In this document: piece after piece, positions 34,280 through 41,714 of the stretch
Numbering within the stretch: the stretch's first letter is position 1
Layout: every line of letters starts with the position of its first letter
NCBI GenBank assembly: GCA_017860615.1
Contig: JAGDMU010000001.1
Location: 224,617 to 288,616 of the forward strand
Direction: 5' to 3'
DNA from: Pseudomonadota bacterium
GTDB taxonomy: Bacteria; Campylobacterota; Campylobacteria; Campylobacterales; Sulfurospirillaceae
DNA: 64,000 nt
Notes under the pieces: model-generated
What the model was told of the DNA's origin: nothing
Database searches by the model: none
Seen by the model: only the letters and a program-made list of their open reading frames with translations
Position numbers and translations under genes: made by a program

Positions 34280-35609
34280 AGAGATTATCGAACGTATCGA
34301 AGGTGAAGCGACTTTGGAGCTTGAGTGGGAAAATGAACAGGTCAGTTTTGCCAAAATTAAATTTTTTAATTATCGTGGCATTGAAGAGATTTTAAAAAAA
34401 CGTCCCTTGCTGGATGCTTTGGCTTTGACACCTAGAGTATGTGGCATTTGCTCGCATTCACATGCGATTGCTTCCGTTTTAGCCATTGAAGAGTGTTATA
34501 AAAGTGCTGGAGAAGCGCTTCATATTACACAAAAAGCAAAAGATATCCGCGAGATCGCACTGAATGCGGAGAAAATTCATAACCATATTAAATGGTATTT
34601 TTTTACCATCTTACCAGAGTTAAAAAGAGTTGGGGACACAACGTATGCTGGGAATGCTTTTAAAGATAAGCAGTGGTTTCAGGCTCAAAGTGCTGTTATG
34701 CAAAGCCTTAAAATGGGTGCTCATTTTACAGGTCAGTGGCCACATGGATCTTTTGTAATGGCAGGTGGTGTTACCTGTGATCCACTTAAAAGTGATCTTA
34801 TCAGTGCACAGGGCTGCTTGGATGCTGTCATTGCTTTTTGTGAAGAACACTTTTATGGGATGCCTTTGGAGGAATTTTTGAGTTTTGACTCAGCTTTGCA
34901 AGTCATGTCCTCTCCTTCAGCCCTCTCTTACGGCATTGATGAGATGATTAAACATGGTTTTGATCGTTTAGGGCGTAGTTTTGATCGATTTTTAGCCTTG
35001 GGCGAATCCTATAGGTATGAAGGTAGCCTTAAGGCTTCTAAAACTACGGTCTTAGGAGCTGACATTAAGTATGTACATGAGAGCTTACAACATACGTTTT
35101 TTGAAGATAAACATAAAGGTTATACTTATTCTAAAAGCGCTATGTATAAAAGAAACTATTGTGAAGTTGGACCTTTAGCGCGTTTGATGGTTTCTAAAGA
35201 TGCTTTAATGCGTGATTTTCATCGAAGATTTAAAGACGCAGCGCTTACACGCGTGGTAGCGCGTGCTGTTGAATGTGCACATCTGTTGTGGCGTACAAAA
35301 GTGCTTATAGACCATATAAATCTTAAAGAGCCTTCGCTGATTCCTCCAAAAAAGGATATTCATAGTTTAAGTGGTAGTGGTATTGGAGTGATTGAAGCGC
35401 CACGTGGTTCTTTGATACACTCTGTTGTGGTACATCAAGGTTTGATAGAATCATACGATATTATCACACCAACCGTTTGGAATTTAGGAAATGGTGATAA
35501 GCAAAATCCTTCCACCGCTCAAAAAGCCTTAATCGGTCTAAACTCGTTTACCAAAGCAGACTTTATTCTTAAAAGTTTTGATGTTTGTTCGGTTTGTACA
35601 ACCCAATAA
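34266..35609 (+). CDS. hupL: [NiFe] hydrogenase large subunit, cytoplasmic (HupL-like), no C-terminal extension
   Basis: The 447-residue large subunit has the L0-type start ERIEGEATLELEWE and the L1 motif RVCGICSHSHAIAS for the NiFe site. Its C-terminal motif reads DVCSVCTTQ and then stops. Typical large subunits have DPCxxC followed by His and a 10-20 residue tail removed by a protease. Here no tail exists, as known for H2-sensing hydrogenases and some other groups. I infer protease-independent maturation. It forms a dimer with the preceding small subunit; partner electron carriers are not encoded nearby. Confidence 0.88.
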   Translation: MKMTKEIIERIEGEATLELEWENEQVSFAKIKFFNYRGIEEILKKRPLLDALALTPRVCGICSHSHAIASVLAIEECYKSAGEALHITQKAKDIREIALNAEKIHNHIKWYFFTILPELKRVGDTTYAGNAFKDKQWFQAQSAVMQSLKMGAHFTGQWPHGSFVMAGGVTCDPLKSDLISAQGCLDAVIAFCEEHFYGMPLEEFLSFDSALQVMSSPSALSYGIDEMIKHGFDRLGRSFDRFLALGESYRYEGSLKASKTTVLGADIKYVHESLQHTFFEDKHKGYTYSKSAMYKRNYCEVGPLARLMVSKDALMRDFHRRFKDAALTRVVARAVECAHLLWRTKVLIDHINLKEPSLIPPKKDIHSLSGSGIGVIEAPRGSLIHSVVVHQGLIESYDIITPTVWNLGNGDKQNPSTAQKALIGLNSFTKADFILKSFDVCSVCTTQ

Positions 35610-35760
35610 ATATATTGTTTTTCGTGTGACAATTTAGCCATTTTTAATATAATACACTTTTTATCCTCTTTTTTTGTTACATTTCTACTCTCTTGCTTTA
35701 AAGTACCCTTAATAGTGTGCGTTCCCAGCATATTGTGAAACATTTTTTGATTTAATACTA

Positions 35761-35774
35761 AATGAATACTCATT
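35761..35774. promoter_or_regulatory. Palindrome upstream of hydA, candidate TetR-type operator
   Basis: AATGA-ATAC-TCATT is a perfect inverted repeat (arms 35761-35765 and 35770-35774) in the 242-base gap before hydA, and similar AATGA...TCATT palindromes are bound by TetR proteins. A possible promoter (TTGTGA at about 35734 and TAATAC near 35753) lies immediately before it, so a bound protein would block transcription. The rest of this gap holds AT-rich leader sequence and the hydA ribosome site AGGAGAG, with no gene seen. Confidence 0.4.
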
Positions 35775-35851
35775 CAGGTAAACAAATATTGTCTGTTTTC
35801 TGAATAATGCCTTAACTTTTTGATCTTGGAAAATTTACACAGGAGAGATTT

Positions 35852-37009
35852 ATGGAACACGCAAAACTGTACGAAAGGCTTGCTGAGAGACTTAGCAATC
35901 TTGAGAAGTTCCCCCGAATTAAGGAGGAAAAATCTATTGCGGCACTGATGGAAGAACATGGTATCAGCCGTAGAGATTTTATGAAGTGGGCAGCAGGTGT
36001 GACTGCAATGTTGTCATTACCTTCAACATTTACACCACTGATGGCACAAGCTGCTGAGCTTACGGATCGTTTACCCGTTATTTGGTTGCATATGGCTGAA
36101 TGTACAGGCTGTAGTGAGAGTTTGCTCCGAACAGACGCTCCTACCATTGATAGTTTGATTTTTGATCACATTTCACTTGAATACCATGAGACACTTATGG
36201 TCGCCTGTGGATGGCAAGCAGAGCACAACTTAGAGAGTGCTATTGAGAAATACAAAGGTAAGTACATTTTGATGGTTGAAGGTGGTATTCCTGCGGGCAG
36301 TAGTGAATTCTTCTTAACCGTTGGACCACATGGACAAACAGGTCAAAAAAGTGCGCAAAAAGCAGCAGATTCAGCGGCGGCTATCTTTGCAATCGGTTCG
36401 TGTTCAAGCTTCGGAGGTATCCAAGCAGCACATCCAAACCCAACCAATGCTCAACCTCTTAGTAAAGTGACTAATAAACCAGTTATTAATGTTCCAGGTT
36501 GTCCTCCAAGTGAGAAAAACATCGTCGGAAACGTACTTCACTATATTCTTTTTGGAACCCTTCCAGCGCTTGACGCGTACAATCGTCCAAAATGGGCTTA
36601 TGGTCTTAGAATCCATGATCTTTGCGAAAGACGTGGTCACTTTGACGCGGGCGAATTTGTTCAAGAGTTCGGTGATGCAGGTGCTAAAAAAGGCTTCTGT
36701 CTTTATAAAGTGGGTTGTAAAGGTCCTTATACTTTCAACAACTGTTCACGTGAGAGATTTAACCAACACACTTCTTGGCCAGTTCAAGCAGGTCACGGCT
36801 GTATTGGTTGTTCAGAACCTGGATTCTGGGACAATATGGGACCATTTGAAGAACCTCTAGGTGATAGATTGTACCATACCGTTTATGGCGAAGGTGCTGA
36901 CAAAACTGCTGACAAAGTAGGTGTAGCGCTTCTGACTGCAACGGCAGTAGGTATTGCGGCTCATGCGGCGATTGCTGCGGTTAAGGGCAGTGGAAAAACT
37001 GAAGAATAA
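35852..37009 (+). CDS. hydA: Membrane-bound [NiFe] hydrogenase small subunit HydA
   Basis: The 385-residue precursor has a long Tat signal with SRRDFMK at residues 39-45 followed by a hydrophobic stretch to about residue 68. The mature part starts with the proximal cluster motif EC84TGC87SES and holds GSCSSFGG, PGCPPSEKN, the distal and medial cluster Cys (DLCERRGHFD, KGFCLYKVGCKGPYTFNNC, HGCIGCSEPGFWD), and a C-terminal membrane anchor near residues 355-378. It is a periplasmic group 1 uptake subunit. Gly between the first two Cys means the oxygen-tolerance Cys is absent. AGGAGAG precedes the ATG. Confidence 0.96.
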   Translation: MEHAKLYERLAERLSNLEKFPRIKEEKSIAALMEEHGISRRDFMKWAAGVTAMLSLPSTFTPLMAQAAELTDRLPVIWLHMAECTGCSESLLRTDAPTIDSLIFDHISLEYHETLMVACGWQAEHNLESAIEKYKGKYILMVEGGIPAGSSEFFLTVGPHGQTGQKSAQKAADSAAAIFAIGSCSSFGGIQAAHPNPTNAQPLSKVTNKPVINVPGCPPSEKNIVGNVLHYILFGTLPALDAYNRPKWAYGLRIHDLCERRGHFDAGEFVQEFGDAGAKKGFCLYKVGCKGPYTFNNCSRERFNQHTSWPVQAGHGCIGCSEPGFWDNMGPFEEPLGDRLYHTVYGEGADKTADKVGVALLTATAVGIAAHAAIAAVKGSGKTEE

Positions 37010-37024
37010 TTGAAGGATAAGATA

Positions 37025-38773
37025 ATGAGTAAAAGAATCGTAGTAGATCCAATCACCAGAATCGAAGGTCACTTAAGGGTTGAAGTTATCGTTGATGATA
37101 ACAATGTTGTAACAGAAGCGTACTCTTCTTCAACACTTTGGAGAGGTATCGAGACTATCCTTAAAGGCAGAGACCCAAGAGATGCAGGCTTTATGGTACA
37201 GAGAATTTGTGGTGTTTGTACATACTCACACTACAAAGCAGGCATTATGGCAGTGGAAGATGCTCTTGGGATTGAGCCACCACTTAACGCAAAATTGACA
37301 CGTACATTGATGAACAATGCACTTTTCTTGCATGATCACGTTGTTCACTTCTATCATCTTCATGGTCTTGACTGGGTTGACGTGGTTTCTGCGCTTAAAG
37401 CGGACCCGCACAAAGCGGCTGCTGAGTCATTTAAATACACAGATGCGCCAATCGCATGTGGTGCAGATGATCTTGTAGCGACGCAAAAAAGAGTAGCGGA
37501 ATTTGTTAAAAAAGGACACCTTGGACCATTCGCGAATGCGTACTGGGGACATCCAACCTATAAATTAACACCAGAACAAAACCTTATTGCAGTTTCTCAC
37601 TACCTTAAAGCGCTAGAGCTTCAAAGAACAGTTGCTCAAATGATGGCCATTTTTGGTGCAAAACAACCACACCCACAAAGCTTAACGGTTGGTGGTGTAA
37701 CATGTGTAATGGATCTTCAAACGCCTTCACGTTTAGGCGAGTATTTGACTAAATTTAAAGAGATTGCAGATTTTGTTAACCGTGCTTACTATCCTGACGT
37801 TGTTATGGCGGGTCTTGCGTATGCAAAAGAGCCAAGCGTTACAGGAGGCTTGGGTGTACCAAATCTCTTTACACAAAAAGAGTTCCAAATCAATGCGAAA
37901 GAGTTCTTATTTGAGAGCGGTGTTATGATGGGCGAAGACGTGGTGAACTTAATCACGGGCAAACCATTTAAAGTTCAACCCCTTGATGAGAGTAAAATCA
38001 CAGAAGAAGCAACACGCGCATGGTATAAAGATAATGCTGCATACCATCCATACGAAGGTCGCCAAGAGCCTAACTACACAGGCTTTAAAGATGCTCAAAC
38101 GATCAATGATAAAGGCGTACTTGCTCCTACAAAAGTTATTGACGAAAATGGTAAATATACTTGGATTAAAGCACCTCGTTACGATGGTAAACCACTTCAA
38201 GTTGGACCATTGGCAAATATCGTTGTGAACTATGCACTTGGTAACAAACGTGTTAAAGTCGTTGTTGACAAATTCTTGAAAGATACAGGTCTTCCTATTA
38301 CGGCAGTTGCTTCAACATTGGGTCGTACAGCATGTCGTATGATCGAAGCTAAGGTCATCGCCGATAATGGTTTAGAAGCGTTTAATGCGTTGATTCAAAA
38401 CCTAAAAGTGGATGATGCTACCTGCACAAGTTATAAAATTGATAAAAATAAAGAGTACAAAGGTCGCTATATTGGTCACGTACCTCGTGGCGTGCTTAGT
38501 CACTGGGTTAAAATCAAAAATGGTGTGATTGAAAACTACCAAGCAGTCGTGCCTAGTACATGGAATGCAAGTCCAAAAGATGCTAAAGGTGTTAGAGGAT
38601 CTTATGAAGAGTCTCTCATTGGTTTGAAGATCACAGATCTTTCTCAACCGCTTGAAATTGTAAGAATCATCCACTCTTATGATCCATGTCTTGCATGTGC
38701 TGTACATGTTATGGATACAAAAGGTAATGAGATGAGCAGTTATAAGGTCAATGTTAACGGCGCGTCTTGCTAA
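37025..38773 (+). CDS. hydB: Membrane-bound [NiFe] hydrogenase large subunit HydB
   Basis: The 582-residue protein starts VVDPITRIEGHLRVEV, carries the L1 motif RICGVCTYSH near residue 61, and ends with DPCLACAVH followed by a tail of about 20 residues (VMDTKGNEMSS...) that a protease would remove after His. It binds the NiFe(CN)2CO centre and oxidises H2 in the periplasm. It has no signal of its own and would cross the membrane with HydA. The gene is 15 bases after hydA. Confidence 0.97.
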   Translation: MSKRIVVDPITRIEGHLRVEVIVDDNNVVTEAYSSSTLWRGIETILKGRDPRDAGFMVQRICGVCTYSHYKAGIMAVEDALGIEPPLNAKLTRTLMNNALFLHDHVVHFYHLHGLDWVDVVSALKADPHKAAAESFKYTDAPIACGADDLVATQKRVAEFVKKGHLGPFANAYWGHPTYKLTPEQNLIAVSHYLKALELQRTVAQMMAIFGAKQPHPQSLTVGGVTCVMDLQTPSRLGEYLTKFKEIADFVNRAYYPDVVMAGLAYAKEPSVTGGLGVPNLFTQKEFQINAKEFLFESGVMMGEDVVNLITGKPFKVQPLDESKITEEATRAWYKDNAAYHPYEGRQEPNYTGFKDAQTINDKGVLAPTKVIDENGKYTWIKAPRYDGKPLQVGPLANIVVNYALGNKRVKVVVDKFLKDTGLPITAVASTLGRTACRMIEAKVIADNGLEAFNALIQNLKVDDATCTSYKIDKNKEYKGRYIGHVPRGVLSHWVKIKNGVIENYQAVVPSTWNASPKDAKGVRGSYEESLIGLKITDLSQPLEIVRIIHSYDPCLACAVHVMDTKGNEMSSYKVNVNGASC

Positions 38774-38793
38774 AAGCGAAAGGGAGTCTAACA

Positions 38794-39468
38794 ATGAAAA
38801 GAGATATAGAATTTGAGTTCTCAGCAGGGCTTCGTTGGACGCACTGGCTTAGAGCAATTGCTATTTTTGTATTAACGGTGACAGGTTTTTATTTAACCTA
38901 TGTATTCATCGCTCCTGAAGCATCAGATGAGCCTATCCTCTTCTTGAATGCAAAATTCAGAATGTGGCATGAAATCGCAGGGTTTTTGCTTATTGCAATT
39001 ACATTGTTTAAAACATACCTCTTCTGTGTTGATAGCATCAGTTCAAAAGAGAGAGTATCGTTTTTAGATTTTATCAGTCCAAAAATATGGTTTCAACAGC
39101 TTAAGTACTACCTTTTTATGGGGGAACACCCTCATTTAAGAGGTGTCTATAATCCGTTGCAGTTTGTTGCTTATGTTGGTCTTTATGCGATGATTTTTAT
39201 CATCAGCTTAACAGGTCTTATTTTGTATGTTCATTGTTATCAAGGTGGCGGTATTGGTCTGTTTTTATATGACTATATGCGCCCAATTGAGGCAATGCTT
39301 GGCGGACTTGCAATGGTTCGAGAAATTCACCACATCGTTATGTGGGGTATTTTGATCTTTTTACCAATTCACATCTATATGGCAATCTTTAACTCAATTA
39401 TGGGAAAAGAGGGTTCAATGGATGCGATTATTAGTGGTTACAAATTTCATAAACAACACAAACACTAA
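38794..39468 (+). CDS. hydC: Hydrogenase cytochrome b subunit HydC
   Basis: The 224-residue membrane protein has four transmembrane segments and the expected haem-ligand His positions: GLRWTHWLRAIAIF in segment 1, MWHEIAGFLLIAI in segment 2, and EIHHIVMWGILIFLPIHIYMA near the end. It anchors HydAB and passes electrons to menaquinone, as in Wolinella. GGGAG precedes the ATG at 38794; the longer frame upstream overlaps hydB and is not needed. Confidence 0.95.
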   Translation: MKRDIEFEFSAGLRWTHWLRAIAIFVLTVTGFYLTYVFIAPEASDEPILFLNAKFRMWHEIAGFLLIAITLFKTYLFCVDSISSKERVSFLDFISPKIWFQQLKYYLFMGEHPHLRGVYNPLQFVAYVGLYAMIFIISLTGLILYVHCYQGGGIGLFLYDYMRPIEAMLGGLAMVREIHHIVMWGILIFLPIHIYMAIFNSIMGKEGSMDAIISGYKFHKQHKH

Positions 39469-39480
39469 GAGAGTCTTGGC

Positions 39481-39522
39481 TTGAAAGTGTTGATTTTTGG
39501 CTTGAAAGTGTTGATTTTAGGC
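39481..39522 (+). repeat. 21-base tandem duplication at the hydD start
   Basis: Two adjacent 21-base copies (39481-39501 and 39502-39522) differ at one base (TTTGGC versus TTAGGC at the end). Each encodes MKVLIFG/LKVLILG, so the duplication adds seven residues in frame and doubles the TTG start codon. Confidence 0.9.
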
Positions 39523-40047
39523 ATTGGCAATGTGATGTTCTCCGACGAAGGCGTCGGAGTTCATCTTTGCCGCCTTGTTGAACAAAAGTATCAGTTTTCT
39601 TCGCCTGAGCCTGAGCATACCCTCACATTTGTTGATGGTGGCACCCTCGCACAAAGATTAATCCCTATTATCGCTGAGTATGACTACATGGTTGTTCTTG
39701 ATTGTGTAGATGCACATGATGGAGAAATTGGCGATGTTTATTTTTTCGATTTTGAAAATGTTCCCAATACCATCACATGGCAAGGCAGTGCACATGAAGT
39801 CGAGATGCTTCAAACACTCACGATGATGGATATGGTGGGAGATCGTCCTCCTACGAAAGTTGTTGGTATTATTCCAGAAGTCGTGGATGACACAACACTA
39901 GAACTTACGCCTGCTGTGTTAAAAGGTAGTTCGGTTATGGAGAGTGTTTTACTGAAACATTTGGTAGAATTAGGATTTTCGTATCAGCAAATCAGCGATA
40001 TTGATATCCAAAGTGTTGCCAACATGTCCTGTCTGGAGGATCGATGA
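39481..40047 (+). CDS. hydD: Hydrogenase maturation protease HydD
   Basis: The 188-residue endopeptidase has the HyaD/HybD motif LGIGNVMFSDEGVGVHLC with the nickel-binding Glu, the DCVDAHDG Asp region and GSAHEVEML with the His ligand. It cuts the HydB tail after metal insertion. The first 21 bases are duplicated in tandem, so the start reads MKVLIFGLKVLILGIGN; either the TTG at 39481 (AAGAGAG upstream) or the second TTG at 39502 could start translation. Normal family members start like the second copy. Confidence 0.93.
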   Translation: MKVLIFGLKVLILGIGNVMFSDEGVGVHLCRLVEQKYQFSSPEPEHTLTFVDGGTLAQRLIPIIAEYDYMVVLDCVDAHDGEIGDVYFFDFENVPNTITWQGSAHEVEMLQTLTMMDMVGDRPPTKVVGIIPEVVDDTTLELTPAVLKGSSVMESVLLKHLVELGFSYQQISDIDIQSVANMSCLEDR

Positions 40048-41714
40048 TCTTAGCATTTGAATTTAATTATGTCTCCAATAACGGTGTTTTAGAGAATTTA
40101 CTGAAAGAAATCGCGAATGACTTTGGCATTAACCATAAAATTGTTCGTAAAGAGTCTATTGTAACACTTTTTGTCGAAGCAGATGAAACAGGTTTAAGTA
40201 CTTTTGCCGATACGCTTTCTGCTTCTCTTCCGTTATCAATCTTTTTTAAATCTTCCAGTGTAGAAGTCGTCGATACCATGCCTGATGAGACAGAAGTGAT
40301 TCCTTCTATGGCATATAATGTTGAATTCACACCCAAAATATTGGCTTCGGTCGATACCCCAAGCTCCAAACACTATCTTTCACCTTGTGTTACTGTATCC
40401 AATGGTAGTGTGAAATTATTCCAACAAGATCATGAACTTTTACATGCCAATGATGCAAAAGGTTATGAAGCATTTTATGAAAAAGTAGCAGAGCTTATTG
40501 TAAATGGTGAAAATGTAGCGATTCAAACAAAAAACGGCTCGTTTGTATTTGGTAAGATTGAAAATAGTGCTTCGTGCTCTCATATAGAGATGCCAGAAGT
40601 GATTGCAACTGATTTGTCGGTTGTTGAACGCATGGTTGTATGCAGGGAAAATGAAATTAAAGCGTTAGCGTCACTTGAGAGACCTGCCATTCGTTTTAAA
40701 GTTAATGCACTGTTTTCGCAAAAAGGAATTTTCTCACAATCTCGTGTCGTGCTAAGACTTACAGATGACCTTTTTATGTACCAGCTTTCAAAACACCTTT
40801 TTGCTAAAGGGGTACAGTTTCTTTTTAAAGCAACATCTTTACACGGTAAAGAATCGTATCGTGTGCAGTTTGATGTCAACCTTCAACCTATCGATCCGTT
40901 GCTTGTGAGTGTGCTCGAAAATGGCGCGATTTTGATAGTAAAAGGGAGCGGTTATGCCTCTTTCGCACTCAAAGCCAGTTTAGAAAAATTTGATGAGCCT
41001 TCCCATGCGGCATTTGCTTCGATTATGCAAGAACATCAACTGTTTGATGCAACTTCCAGTTGTTTTTACCTCAGTACCCTTCATAACGATCGCATTATGC
41101 ACTACTCTAAAGAGCATGGTATGCTCAATCTCATAGAAATCTCCTTGCCTTCTTCGTTTGCGGAGTTGTTTGCTGAAATTGAGCGTAGCAGCCCAAGTGC
41201 TGAGCGTTTGGTTGCCAACTATAAAGAGCAGTTTCCTGAAATTTACGCTCACGCAATCGAAACGATCATTCCTAGCGATACACCAAAAAATATTTATTTT
41301 CTTTGGAAAGTTGTAGCGATGGTGTTAGGATTAAGCGATAATTTTGAGCGTACAGCTGAGCAGCTTATTGAAAATGCTGAAGATTTTGGCGGTCAAAAAG
41401 GTCCTCGTATTGACTATTTCTTGCAAAAAGAAGATGCTTTAAGTTCTGATATTGACTATGTCAGATTGGTTCGTAGTGGTATCAGCTATAAATTAGCAGG
41501 AACCGATAATACGACGCTTAGTTTTGGGTATATGGAGAGTCTTTCTTACTTTATCTCTGATCTATGTGACACACACAAAGAAAATCTGATGACAACGAAG
41601 ATTGCTTTGTGCGGTTCACTTTTTGGTTACAAACGATTTTCTGAGATGGTCACTAAAAATCTTAAGCCAAACCATACGATCTGCTTTAATAAAGAGTTGC
41701 CGATTGATCAATAA
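40044..41714 (+). CDS. hydE: HydE-like hydrogenase-associated protein of unknown mechanism
   Basis: The 556-residue soluble protein is placed after hydD, as hydE is in Wolinella and Helicobacter pylori, where the gene is reported to be needed for hydrogenase activity. The N-terminal part (AFEFNYVSNNGVLENLLKEIANDFGINHKIVRKESIVTLFVEADETGLSTFADTLSASLPLSIFFKSSSVEVVD) looks like an acylphosphatase/HypF-type fold, and the middle resembles a YrdC-like domain. This hints at descent from HypF, but I see no catalytic motif. It overlaps hydD by four bases and hypF by 11. Confidence 0.75.
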   Translation: MILAFEFNYVSNNGVLENLLKEIANDFGINHKIVRKESIVTLFVEADETGLSTFADTLSASLPLSIFFKSSSVEVVDTMPDETEVIPSMAYNVEFTPKILASVDTPSSKHYLSPCVTVSNGSVKLFQQDHELLHANDAKGYEAFYEKVAELIVNGENVAIQTKNGSFVFGKIENSASCSHIEMPEVIATDLSVVERMVVCRENEIKALASLERPAIRFKVNALFSQKGIFSQSRVVLRLTDDLFMYQLSKHLFAKGVQFLFKATSLHGKESYRVQFDVNLQPIDPLLVSVLENGAILIVKGSGYASFALKASLEKFDEPSHAAFASIMQEHQLFDATSSCFYLSTLHNDRIMHYSKEHGMLNLIEISLPSSFAELFAEIERSSPSAERLVANYKEQFPEIYAHAIETIIPSDTPKNIYFLWKVVAMVLGLSDNFERTAEQLIENAEDFGGQKGPRIDYFLQKEDALSSDIDYVRLVRSGISYKLAGTDNTTLSFGYMESLSYFISDLCDTHKENLMTTKIALCGSLFGYKRFSEMVTKNLKPNHTICFNKELPIDQ

